In this document: positions 36,369 to 45,234 of the stretch, one piece after another
Layout: every line of letters begins with the position of its first letter
Numbering within the stretch: the stretch's first letter is position 1
Assembly: GCF_014645515.1 (NCBI RefSeq)
Contig: NZ_BMLW01000004.1
Coordinates: 124,001 to 188,000, forward strand
From: Oceanobacillus neutriphilus
GTDB lineage: Bacteria; Bacillota; Bacilli; Bacillales; Amphibacillaceae
Length of the DNA: 64,000 bases
Reading direction: 5' to 3'
Notes under the pieces: generated by a model
What the model was told of the DNA's origin: nothing
What the model saw: the letters and a program-made list of their open reading frames with translations, nothing else
The model's database searches: none
Made by a program: the position numbers and the translations under genes

Positions 36369-37811
36369 ATGAGGAAATCGACACAAATTTTTGCATTATT
36401 CTTATTTTTATTTGTCGTTTTACCTGGAGCTGCTGATGCACAATCAAACAGCTTCCAAAAAAATCTGGATACTTATTTAACAGAAATCAGTAAAGAACGA
36501 GGTTTTACAGTCACAAAAGAAGATATTGAATTCTCTCTGTCTCTCTATGAGTCTTATTTAGAGGAATTTGATACAGTCGAAGATTTAAAAGAATTCTTAG
36601 GACAGGTAATTCATAAAGATGGAAATAATTTAAAACAGATTTATAAAGATTATGATATTGACCGGGCTACACTTGATGAAACTTTAGCTGAGTTTGGACA
36701 AACGTTGGAGGATTATGTTTTCTTAGATGATCTCGAAATGAATATCGATTTATATTTATATATATTAATACCAAAAGATCCTGATTTTGATCAAAAGCTG
36801 GCAGATTATCTGGAAGATGCAACTAAAATTCGCGGCTTTCAGGTTACTCAAAATCATATTGAGAATTCCTTAGCTCTCTATGGGAGCAATTTAAATGATT
36901 TTAAAACCGTTGATGAGCTATCTGACTTTATCGGAGAAATAATTAATAAGGATTTAAGTAATGTTGGTCCCTATTTCGGCCTAGATCAAGAAGATATACT
37001 TAAACTTATTTCTGATAATGGATTAAATATAAATGATTATGTCTACTTAGATGATTTATCCTATGATTTAGATGGGGACATCTTTTGGGAAGACGATGAT
37101 TTCTTTGATTTAAGCTTTTTCATGCAGGAATTCGATCTAACAGAGGACGAGCTGCTTCGGCTGGAAGAGCATATTCTTAACATTCCTGACATCACAAGCG
37201 ATGAAACCCTTGAAAAATTGTTGCTTTTAGCTGATCGGATGATGGCATTTTCTGAATTTGAAACAATTACGGAACTAACACCGGGCCAAATCGGAGAATT
37301 AATGTCTATCTTTCATGATTTTCTTGATATTCTCCAATTACATGCAGAATTTGTGCTTGTTACAGATCAAGGGGAAGAAAATCTATCATTGGAAACATTA
37401 TTCCATTTAACAAGGCTTGAAAACGCAAATTTGAAGATTAATATTTACAACCTGCAGGGAGATTTTCTTGCTGATATAATTATTTCCGGGGAAATGGTAG
37501 ATTCCAGTACTATTATTGATACGGGAAATGCTATTCAAAAAGAGGCTTCCAAGGAATCAGAGGCTGTAGTCATTGAGAAAAATGACAAAGAGGCTCCTGT
37601 TGAAAACGAAGCTTCATTTAAGGCTGTATCGCAAAAAAATGCCGAGGTTAAATCTGAATCAGTATCACAAGCAGATTCCATAAAGAAAAAAGAAGAAAAA
37701 CTGCCTGATACCGCTTCGAACTATGCAGAGAAAGGTATCTGGGGACTGGTACTAATTATAGCCGGGGGTACTCTATTGTTCTTATCAAGAAAAAGAAAGC
37801 ACGAGGCATAA
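36369..37811 (+). CDS. Processed acidic surface protein, LPDTA-anchored
   Basis: Secreted protein of 480 residues with a signal peptide (cleavage near ADAQS). Two homologous acidic modules follow, about residues 29-135 and 143-240: FQKNLDTYLTEISKERGFTV against FDQKLADYLEDATKIRGFQV, each ending DYV-LDDL. After a helical middle and a Lys/Glu-rich stalk comes a sorting signal, LPDTAS, a hydrophobic stretch and RKRKHEA. This matches the Gram-positive processed acidic surface protein family. LPDTA suggests a class D sortase, but no sortase gene is adjacent. AGAGGAG precedes the ATG. Confidence 0.87.
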   Translation: MRKSTQIFALFLFLFVVLPGAADAQSNSFQKNLDTYLTEISKERGFTVTKEDIEFSLSLYESYLEEFDTVEDLKEFLGQVIHKDGNNLKQIYKDYDIDRATLDETLAEFGQTLEDYVFLDDLEMNIDLYLYILIPKDPDFDQKLADYLEDATKIRGFQVTQNHIENSLALYGSNLNDFKTVDELSDFIGEIINKDLSNVGPYFGLDQEDILKLISDNGLNINDYVYLDDLSYDLDGDIFWEDDDFFDLSFFMQEFDLTEDELLRLEEHILNIPDITSDETLEKLLLLADRMMAFSEFETITELTPGQIGELMSIFHDFLDILQLHAEFVLVTDQGEENLSLETLFHLTRLENANLKINIYNLQGDFLADIIISGEMVDSSTIIDTGNAIQKEASKESEAVVIEKNDKEAPVENEASFKAVSQKNAEVKSESVSQADSIKKKEEKLPDTASNYAEKGIWGLVLIIAGGTLLFLSRKRKHEA

Positions 37812-37935
37812 ACTATTTATTTGCCAAAGTTTTATTTACAACATTTTCTGAGACTTGAGAGTCAATCAATAGAGTTCTGAATACCTGCATGATATATTGA
37901 AGAAGAACATAATTGTTTGAAAGGTGGAATAATGA

Positions 37936-38310
37936 ATGTCTATCGTACTGCAGCGTATCTATGAAAAGTCGGATGAGACAGGCTATCGGGTTTTAGTTGA
38001 TTTAGTCTGGCCACGGGGAATTTCAAAAAAAGAGGCAAAGCTGGATGATTGGGCAAAAGAAGTAACACCTACGCCAGATTTAAGAAAATGGTTTAACCAT
38101 GATCCTGAAAAATTTGAGGATTTTAAAAAAGCGTATAAAAAAGAATTGCTAAATGATGATGAGAAGATAAAAAAATTATCTGAGCTTCAAGACCTGCAAA
38201 AAAAGCAACGTCTTATCTTATTGTACGCAGCCAAGGATAAAGAGCATAATCATGCTCTGATTTTAAAGGAAGTTCTGGAAAGTGACTTGCCTTCAACTAA
38301 ATCAGATTAA
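37936..38310 (+). CDS. DUF488 family protein (YeaO-like)
   Basis: Cytoplasmic protein of 124 residues. The segments VLVDLVWPRGISKKEAKLDD, WAKEVTPTPDLRKWFNHDPE and LLYAAKDKEHNHALIL are typical of the small DUF488/YeaO family, whose biochemical role is not established. AAAGGTGG precedes the ATG. It is monocistronic and ends in a convergent hairpin. Confidence 0.88.
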   Translation: MSIVLQRIYEKSDETGYRVLVDLVWPRGISKKEAKLDDWAKEVTPTPDLRKWFNHDPEKFEDFKKAYKKELLNDDEKIKKLSELQDLQKKQRLILLYAAKDKEHNHALILKEVLESDLPSTKSD

Positions 38311-38344
38311 ATTCACAGTTTGCCAAGCTATATTAGAACAGAAC

Positions 38345-38386
38345 AAAAGCGTACCTGAAAATCAATACAGGGTACGCTTTTATTTA
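38345..38386. terminator. Bidirectional terminator
   Basis: AAAAGCGTACC (38345-38355) pairs with GGTACGCTTTT (38371-38381), between convergent DUF488 and GntR/UTRA genes. Confidence 0.85.
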
Positions 38387-39091
38387 TACATTAAAATTCA
38401 CGATATACTTATGCAGATCCGTACGATAATAAGCAACAGAATATTCTACCAGCCTGTCACGATCATCATACGAAAAACGTTCCCGCTGTAATAATGGCTG
38501 TAATTCAATCTCCAGCATCTCTGCAATTGCCGGTTCTGGAACAGAAACACTGAATTCATCCTTAAACCGGTAAAAACGAATTCCTTCCTGATACAGCATG
38601 TCATATAATGAATTCACAAATACATTGGGGTCATTTGGCAGCGTAATAGACGATGGGATATAATGCCTGAAATGGATATACGGCTCTTCATTTAATGTAT
38701 AAAGACGCTCCACACAATATGCGCCATCTCCTGCTAACGTACTGACCTGCGGCATGATATCCTCTACTCTGTTAACCTCGATCAGTTTTTTGCCTAACTG
38801 ATGACCTTCTCCAATCAGATATTCAGAAAAACGCTGTCCCTTCGAAAGCTTAGAAACAGCCTGGTTAGCAAGTACTGTAGTACCAATACCGCTTCTCTTC
38901 TCCACATATCCCTCCTGGGCTAACTGCTCCACCGCTCTGCGGATTGTAATTTTACTTACTTCAAATTCCTTTTCCAGCTCCGGTTCTGAAGGAATTAAAC
39001 TGTTTTTCGGGTACTGGCCGCTGATAATTCTTTCCTTCAATATATCCTTTACCTGCAAGTACAAAGATCCCTGTCTTAAATTTAGCTTCAT
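38384..39091 (-). CDS. GntR-family regulator with UTRA domain (HutC type)
   Basis: Regulator of 235 residues. The winged helix carries LIPSEPELEKEFEVSKITIR followed by RAVEQLAQEGYVEKRSGIGT, then a UTRA effector domain (about 95-230) with CVERLYTLNEEPYIHFRHYI. HutC-type proteins in glycan clusters, such as NagR/YvoA, respond to amino-sugar phosphates. It sits at the end of the minus-strand glycan cluster and probably controls it, perhaps through the palindrome at 45107-45125. Confidence 0.87.
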   Translation of the reverse strand: MKLNLRQGSLYLQVKDILKERIISGQYPKNSLIPSEPELEKEFEVSKITIRRAVEQLAQEGYVEKRSGIGTTVLANQAVSKLSKGQRFSEYLIGEGHQLGKKLIEVNRVEDIMPQVSTLAGDGAYCVERLYTLNEEPYIHFRHYIPSSITLPNDPNVFVNSLYDMLYQEGIRFYRFKDEFSVSVPEPAIAEMLEIELQPLLQRERFSYDDRDRLVEYSVAYYRTDLHKYIVNFNV

Positions 39092-39347
39092 TGTAATCTC
39101 TACCCTTCTGTATCCAAATCCACTGATCCGTTCCGTTTGATGTCTTATTATAATTAAGAGAGAATAATTATCCTATAAGCTTTAGTATAAGTATAACGAA
39201 AGCAGCCATTCTGTAAATATTTTTTCATTATTTCCTCTTATTGTATCAGTAATCATAACTGCACTAAACTTTGTAGTCAAAAGAAATAATAAACAATTAA
39301 CTATAGTACCTGTTCCCTCACATAAAACAACGAAAAATATCTACTCT

Positions 39348-40469
39348 CTATACTTCATAGGAATAATGCTTCTCGAGTTCAATGTACTCACCGCCAAGAA
39401 AAACTCCCTGAGGTTTAATGACCTGATTCGTGATTATTTCATTTCCTAAAGAATCTGTCAGTACCTTCGTTTCCTTCTCTATTGTAAAAAAAGTAAATTC
39501 TGCATAAGAGCCGCAATTAAAATTTCCCAGCCAAGGCTGCTTTAAAATTTGTGCTGGTGTCTCTGTCACTGCCCGGATAATGGTTTCCAATGGATAACCT
39601 AATTTTAAAAACTTGGTTAATGTATCAGCCATACTGTATACAGGTCCATTTATCTGATTATCCTCATAAATATCTGTACTGATTGTATCAAAATATATTC
39701 CTGCTTCCTTTGCTTTTGTTGCAATTGGAAACGAAAAGCTTGATTTCCCATGACCGACATCAAGATAAACTCCTCTTCGTACAGCGTCAGCCAGAGCAGG
39801 ATCAACCTCCCCATTACTCTGGAAAATATGATTGGGGCTTTTCCCATGATAGCAGTGTGTGAGAATATCCCCTTTATCTAACAAAGATAAGATCTCATGC
39901 AGCATTGGCGGTGCACTGCCAATATGAACCATCAGCGGTTTATTCAGCTTTTTACTGTACTTTGCCGCAAGCTGCAGCGGCTTTAATCCGCTATCTCCTA
40001 TTACGCTTGCACTCATTCTTGCTTTTAAGCCGATTATAAAGGATGGATAGGCATTTACAGCATAGTGTATTGCATCCCAGGAAACCTCATCTAAATTGGC
40101 TAATTCATCTATTCGTTCTAAGCCAATCTGTGAAATATTCAGGAATGCAAGCACCCTAGTTCTTGCTGTTTTAGCAATTTGGTAAAATTCCTCCATCGTA
40201 TTTGCGCCGCTGCTCCCGGCATCAACTACAGTTGTGACACCAGTTTGATAACCAATCTTATCAGGAGAGGCGCAATACGGTTTATACTTCGGAAAAGCGT
40301 GTGTATGTAAGTCAATCCATCCGGGGGAAGCATACATTCCTTCTGCATCGGACACTACTGGATAGAAGCCTCCTGCATTCGCAACTATATCTTTAATTCG
40401 GCCATTTTCTATTAAAATATCTGCTTTTTTCCCATTTGTCAGCAGTACATTTTTAATCACCTGTATCAT
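39348..40469 (-). CDS. Amidohydrolase of the EF_0837/AHA_3915 type
   Basis: Metal-dependent TIM-barrel amidohydrolase of 373 residues. The metal motif is GWIDLHTHAFPKYKPY, with later metal histidines in LMVHIGSAPPMLHEIL and ILTHCYHGK and a catalytic Asp in DTISTDIY. It resembles the dihydroorotase-like EF_0837 group, often found next to amino-sugar or selenocysteine-synthase-like genes. I chose MIQVIKN at 40469, seven bases after GGAGGGAG. It belongs to the glycan cluster and could deacetylate a sugar intermediate; the substrate is inferred only. Confidence 0.82.
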   Translation of the reverse strand: MIQVIKNVLLTNGKKADILIENGRIKDIVANAGGFYPVVSDAEGMYASPGWIDLHTHAFPKYKPYCASPDKIGYQTGVTTVVDAGSSGANTMEEFYQIAKTARTRVLAFLNISQIGLERIDELANLDEVSWDAIHYAVNAYPSFIIGLKARMSASVIGDSGLKPLQLAAKYSKKLNKPLMVHIGSAPPMLHEILSLLDKGDILTHCYHGKSPNHIFQSNGEVDPALADAVRRGVYLDVGHGKSSFSFPIATKAKEAGIYFDTISTDIYEDNQINGPVYSMADTLTKFLKLGYPLETIIRAVTETPAQILKQPWLGNFNCGSYAEFTFFTIEKETKVLTDSLGNEIITNQVIKPQGVFLGGEYIELEKHYSYEV

Positions 40470-40517
40470 CGTCCATCTCCCTCCGCTCAACACTGTTTCT
40501 TATATCTATAATTCTGT

Positions 40518-41135
40518 CTATACAGCGGCCTCATACTTGGCAAATGTTTTAGATACACCCCAAGTAATAAAGTAAGCAGAAAGGCTGCCCCCGAAAAAGA
40601 AAAGCACCGCCGGGAATATTTGAAAGATAAAATAACCCGCTAAGCCGATACAAGCTAGTAAAAACACTGTAAGAATCGGATGAACAATAGATATAATCAG
40701 CGGCCATTTTAAATATTGCATTGCTTTTAAATCAAAATGGACATATATCGGGAATAAGTATATTACGAGCATAGCCAATAAAGCGAAGACAATAACGATA
40801 GAAAATTGAGCCATCTGATAGACTAGTGCGCTTTGTGCACCGAGAATTTGAAATTGAATGGAAAAGAAGTATCCAAACAGAAACAAAATGATTCCGATAC
40901 TGTTTGCCTTCCAAAATTCCTTGCGATAAACTTCCCAAAACGTTGTAAAAATAGGAAGCTCATCCTCGCCCCGCTGCCACTTACGGACAATAGCAAACAT
41001 CGCAACAGTTGCAGGCATGATTCCAAAGAAAAGAAGACCTGCAATCGTAAATAAAACCCATAATATATTCAGATAAGCAAGACGGGTTATCCAAATTGCA
41101 AATATATAATATCCACGAGCAACTTCTGCCATCAT
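40518..41135 (-). CDS. YesL-family membrane protein (DUF624)
   Basis: Membrane protein of 205 residues with five or six hydrophobic segments. The N-terminal region RLAYLNILWVLFTIAGLLFF and GIMPATVAMFAIVRKWQRGE are hallmarks of the YesL/DUF624 family, which accompanies LplABC-type oligosaccharide importers. Its exact role is unknown. AAAGGAGAG precedes two ATG codons. It lies between the LplC-like permease and the amidohydrolase. Confidence 0.88.
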   Translation of the reverse strand: MMAEVARGYYIFAIWITRLAYLNILWVLFTIAGLLFFGIMPATVAMFAIVRKWQRGEDELPIFTTFWEVYRKEFWKANSIGIILFLFGYFFSIQFQILGAQSALVYQMAQFSIVIVFALLAMLVIYLFPIYVHFDLKAMQYLKWPLIISIVHPILTVFLLACIGLAGYFIFQIFPAVLFFFGGSLSAYFITWGVSKTFAKYEAAV

Positions 41136-41178
41136 AATCTCTCCTTTTCTTTAAAATATGAACTGAGATAACCTCGAT

Positions 41179-42075
41179 TTATTCCTTCACTGATCCGATC
41201 AATACACCTTTTACAAAAAAGCGCTGTAAAAATGGATACACAATAAGCAACGGTAACGCAGATACAATGATAACCGCATATTTTACAAGAGAAGCTGTCT
41301 TGATTTGATCTGCAAAGGATTGAGCACTTCCTGCAGCACTGGACGCACTATCAGCACTTACCTCATTTAGTATCAGAATCTGCCGCAGTATGAGCTGGAG
41401 CGGGAATTTATCCTCCGTCCTCAAATAAATCAATGCGTTAAAATATTGGTTCCATAATGCGACACCGTGAAACAGTGCCATAACTGCAATAATCGGCATC
41501 GATAATGGTAAAACCACTTTGAAAAATAAATAGATATCACTGGCCCCGTCAATTTTAGCTGCTTCCACCAGCTGATCCGGTATCGTCTGCTGGAAGAAGG
41601 TTCTTGCAACTAAGATAGACCAGGCACCAACTACTCCAGGAATAACAATAGCCCACATCGTATCCAGCATTTGCAGATTACGGACTACTAGATACGTAGG
41701 AATTAATCCGCCATTAAATAACATGGTGAATAATATAAACCACAGCCAGGCCTTCTTGCCCATTAATTCCTTCCGTGATAATGCATAGGCTGCCGGTAAG
41801 AGAACAAACAAGTGAACAATAACACCGACCACTGTGTAAAGAATAGTATTTTTATATCCTATCCAAATAGCATCATTCTGAAATACTCGTTGAAAGCCCT
41901 CGAATGTCACATCTACCGGCCATAACCACATCTTTCCTGTATTTACAGCATGGGGATCACTAATCGACGCACTAATTACGAATATTAGTGGATAAATAAT
42001 GATTATCGTTATAAGCAGGACAAATAGAAAATTGAGTCGATCAAAGGCTTTATCCGACAAACTGAATTTTGACAT
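41179..42075 (-). CDS. Carbohydrate ABC permease, LplC/YtcP type
   Basis: Membrane subunit of 298 residues with six hydrophobic segments and the coupling loop ARTFFQQTIPDQLVEAAKID followed by GASDIYLFFKVVLPLS. It is the MalG-like half of an oligosaccharide importer. GGAAGGAG precedes the ATG. It is 15 bases after the LplB-like gene. No dedicated ATPase is encoded, as is usual for this class, which relies on a shared MsmX-type ATPase. Confidence 0.9.
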   Translation of the reverse strand: MSKFSLSDKAFDRLNFLFVLLITIIIIYPLIFVISASISDPHAVNTGKMWLWPVDVTFEGFQRVFQNDAIWIGYKNTILYTVVGVIVHLFVLLPAAYALSRKELMGKKAWLWFILFTMLFNGGLIPTYLVVRNLQMLDTMWAIVIPGVVGAWSILVARTFFQQTIPDQLVEAAKIDGASDIYLFFKVVLPLSMPIIAVMALFHGVALWNQYFNALIYLRTEDKFPLQLILRQILILNEVSADSASSAAGSAQSFADQIKTASLVKYAVIIVSALPLLIVYPFLQRFFVKGVLIGSVKE

Positions 42076-42090
42076 CAGGCATCTCCTTCC

Positions 42091-43026
42091 CTACCATAGG
42101 CTGTTCTCACTGACTTTTCGTGCAATTTGGTTTACGGTAATTAAAAGGACAATATTAATAGCTGATTCAAATAATCCTACAGCAGCAGCAAAGCTGTATT
42201 GACCTTCCAATATACCTGTCTCATACACAAACGTCTGAATAACATCAGAAGTCTCTGAGTTCAGTGTATTTTGCATCAAGAGCACTTTTTCAAAACCAAT
42301 TTGCATGAAATTCCCGATATTTAAAATAAATAGAATCACAATTGTCGGCATAATACTTGGAATATTAATTCTAAAAATCCGCTGCATACGCGTTGCACCA
42401 TCTACTTTTGCAGCTTCATGCAGTTCTGGATTTACACCTGCCAGCGCAGCCAGATAAATAATTGTACTCCATCCCAGTGTCTGCCATTGGCCTGACCATA
42501 CAAAGATATGGCGGAACCAGTCCGGGCTTGTTAAAAATGGAATTGAATCTATTCCAAGTGCACGCAATAAGTGGTTTATTAAACCCGTATTCGGATCCAG
42601 AAAAGCTACAAGCATTCCAACAACTACTACAACAGAAATAAAATGTGGTGCATAGGTTAAAGTCTGTGTCCATTTTTTAAAGGCACCATTTCTGAGTTCA
42701 TTAAATGCCAGAGCTAAAATAATCGGTAATGGGAACAATACAAGCATATACAGGTTTAAAATGATTGTATTTTTGAGCAGCCTCCAAAAATAATAAGAAC
42801 TGAAGAAACGCTCAAAATGTTCAAATCCTACCCATTCACTTCCCCAGATGCCAAGTGTCGCAAAATAATCTTTAAAGGCAATCTGCACACCGTACATCGG
42901 AATATAATGAAATATAAAAAAGTACAAAAAGACTGGCATCATGAAAAGGTAAAGCTGCCAGTTACGCTGAAAACTCTTCTTGATCGTGGCTCTTTTACCC
43001 CTTTGTATGGATTGGTCTTTTGCCAT
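42091..43026 (-). CDS. Carbohydrate ABC permease, LplB/YteP type
   Basis: MalF-like membrane subunit of 311 residues with six hydrophobic segments. The N-terminal FIFHYIPMYGVQIAFKDYFA and the coupling loop PELHEAAKVDGATRMQRIFR are typical of LplB/YteP. GAAGGAGG precedes the ATG. A terminator separates it from the binding-protein gene upstream, which would keep permease expression lower than that of the binding protein. Confidence 0.9.
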   Translation of the reverse strand: MAKDQSIQRGKRATIKKSFQRNWQLYLFMMPVFLYFFIFHYIPMYGVQIAFKDYFATLGIWGSEWVGFEHFERFFSSYYFWRLLKNTIILNLYMLVLFPLPIILALAFNELRNGAFKKWTQTLTYAPHFISVVVVVGMLVAFLDPNTGLINHLLRALGIDSIPFLTSPDWFRHIFVWSGQWQTLGWSTIIYLAALAGVNPELHEAAKVDGATRMQRIFRINIPSIMPTIVILFILNIGNFMQIGFEKVLLMQNTLNSETSDVIQTFVYETGILEGQYSFAAAVGLFESAINIVLLITVNQIARKVSENSLW

Positions 43027-43160
43027 CTTTCAGTAGGCCTCCTTCTTCATATGGAATACTGCAACCAGGTTGTGAATATCATCGCAGCAAAACCCTGTTT
43101 TCATGTCTTATGTAACCCACATTCATGATGTATCACATATCTGCTTTTTATTATTTTCTT

Positions 43161-43195
43161 AAAAAAAGAGAGGGCATGAGATATACTGCCCTCTC
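43161..43195 (-). terminator. Intra-operon terminator between binding protein and permeases
   Basis: The minus strand reads GAGAGGGCA, ten bases, TGCCCTCTC, then seven T residues (43167-43161): a strong intrinsic terminator downstream of the binding-protein gene. Confidence 0.88.
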
Positions 43196-43283
43196 GATGT
43201 GATATTCAGCGGGATGCTTTCCCTGTTAAAGGGGAAGGAACACATGTTGATCTCTCGCCCCGCGAAATAAATTATTCTACGAT

Positions 43284-44906
43284 TTAGTTAGATTGGTAAC
43301 GATCATATGCAGCCTGGTAAACTTCCAGTAATTCTTCCATTCCCATCTGCTCAATCGTTTGGACATAATTATCCCATCCATCTAAATCTTCATCACCTGT
43401 AATAAACTTGTCGCGCATTTCTTCTACATACTTGTTAATATCTTCACCTGTTGATTGAAGGATACGGTTTTCCTCATCTGTGAAAGTGAACCTTGGCCAT
43501 ACCTCATCAATTACCTGAGGCTGGATTTTTTCAGCAGCTTCCAATGATTGCGGTGCTGTTTCTCCACCCTGGAAGTAATCTTCTTTAATAATTCCACTGA
43601 TAGAACCAAGCCATGTCAGATCCTGGGCAATTGCTTGTTCAAATGTCATATCTCCTTCTGGATTTAAGATGTGATCACTATAAACAGCTTCTCCATCTTC
43701 CACTTCAAAAGTCTCTCCCTCTACTCCCATGTAGTAAAGTTCTGCACCTTCATCACCATAGAAATAGTCCATCCAGCGTACAGTTGCCTCCGGATTCGGA
43801 TTATCACTGGAAATAACCAGGTTAGCAGGATCCCATACAGAAGACGAAAGCTTGTTATAAGACTGATGTCCATCCGGACCTTCTAAAGCTGCTACACTAT
43901 TATATTGAGAGCCGATTTCTTCTCCAAATAATTCAATTGGATCATAGAAAATCATACTTCCATACAGATTATCAGACGCATTTGCAAGGAATTGTCCCCA
44001 CTCAATCGTAAAAATACTCTGATCTATTAATCCTTCTTCATAAAGCATATTAATATATTCCATCATTTCTTTATATTCATCTGTTGTTGCATAGTAACGA
44101 ACCTTAGAATCGTCATTTGGATCTAAGTCCAGGTTTGTATTCGATGGACCATGATTCATTACTCCAAATGATCCGGATAACCATTGAACAAGCTCAATAA
44201 TTGCTGTTCCGCCATAAGGAATCGTATCTCCATTCCCTACTGGATCAAGTTCTTTTACTGCTTTTAAGTATTCATAGAAATCTCCGGTTGTTTCCGGAAT
44301 ATCCATATCCAGTTCTTTCAGCCAGTCTTCATTAATCCAAGGTCTTGCACTAAGCCGTAAAGAAAGGAAATCCTCTTCAATTAATGCCGGCATAGAGTAA
44401 ATATTTCCATCCGGGAAGGTAATTGCCTTTTCAATGGTCGGATCATTTTCCATAAGTTCTTTTAAATTTGGCGCATATTCATCGATTAAATCATTTAATG
44501 CTAAAAAAGAACCCTGGGAACCATAACGTAATAAATCTGTATTCGTCAGCTGTGCTAAGAAGAAAGCATCCGGCAGGTCACCGCTTCCTAATGCTAAGTT
44601 TCGATTTTCCTCTAGAGCATCCGGGCTGACAAGATTCCAGTTTACATCAACATTTGTTAAATCTCTGTACTCATTCCAAATTAAAATATCATTCCAGTCA
44701 TTGCCTTCATTCTGTGCAGGCTTGTTCGCAAAGAAGGTGAGCTCTAAGTCTTCATCAACAATCGGAAACCCTTCCGCATTGACGTCACCACTGCTTGCTG
44801 CATCTCCTTTTTTACTATCGCTATCACCGCCATCATCATTGCCACACGCATATAAAGCGCTTACAAAAGCAAGAGTTGCTATTAAGAAAAACAATTTCTT
44901 TAACAT
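43284..44906 (-). CDS. Extracellular sugar-binding lipoprotein, LplA type
   Basis: Solute-binding lipoprotein of 540 residues. The signal peptide ends in a lipobox (LYAC, Cys21) followed by an Asp/Ser-rich linker. The long two-lobed fold of the LplA/YtcQ class follows, with LPDAFFLAQLTNTDLLRYGS and a C-terminal EELLEVYQAAYDRYQ. I chose MLKKLFF at 44906, after AGGGGG; an upstream start would hide the signal peptide. It captures an oligosaccharide for the LplB/LplC permeases. A promoter with an operator-like palindrome lies about 200 bases upstream. Confidence 0.9.
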   Translation of the reverse strand: MLKKLFFLIATLAFVSALYACGNDDGGDSDSKKGDAASSGDVNAEGFPIVDEDLELTFFANKPAQNEGNDWNDILIWNEYRDLTNVDVNWNLVSPDALEENRNLALGSGDLPDAFFLAQLTNTDLLRYGSQGSFLALNDLIDEYAPNLKELMENDPTIEKAITFPDGNIYSMPALIEEDFLSLRLSARPWINEDWLKELDMDIPETTGDFYEYLKAVKELDPVGNGDTIPYGGTAIIELVQWLSGSFGVMNHGPSNTNLDLDPNDDSKVRYYATTDEYKEMMEYINMLYEEGLIDQSIFTIEWGQFLANASDNLYGSMIFYDPIELFGEEIGSQYNSVAALEGPDGHQSYNKLSSSVWDPANLVISSDNPNPEATVRWMDYFYGDEGAELYYMGVEGETFEVEDGEAVYSDHILNPEGDMTFEQAIAQDLTWLGSISGIIKEDYFQGGETAPQSLEAAEKIQPQVIDEVWPRFTFTDEENRILQSTGEDINKYVEEMRDKFITGDEDLDGWDNYVQTIEQMGMEELLEVYQAAYDRYQSN

Positions 44907-45106
44907 AATGAACCCCCTTTTTAAGTAGAAAAAAATGTAAAACGAGCTCCCGCATAATGCGGTGACTTCTATGTTCACCATACGATGTGGACGGCTTTAA
45001 TAGAAGCTTCTTTAACAACTAGACACACCTTCCATATTTCACTATTTTAATCTACCACTCCTTTACCAAATTAATAAATCTCAGATGTATATTATTTTGC
45101 CTATTC

Positions 45107-45138
45107 AAAATAGTATCACTATTTTATTAAAGTGTCAA
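45107..45138 (-). promoter_or_regulatory. Promoter with palindromic operator before the binding-protein gene
   Basis: Minus-strand TTGACA (45138-45133), a 17-base spacer and TACTAT (45115-45110). The palindrome AAAATAGTATCACTATTTT (45107-45125) covers the -10 hexamer. Its GT-ATC-AC core is compatible with a HutC-type GntR site, so the regulator at 38384 is the first candidate. The rest of 44907-45234 is a roughly 200-base leader with a CCGCATAATGCGG hairpin. Confidence 0.75.
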
Positions 45139-45234
45139 CATAACATTATAATGATTAATATAAATTTTTTGTCTTATTTTGTAGAATCTGCTCTAAACTT
45201 TAAAATACCACTTACTCAAAGGATAACCTAGTAG

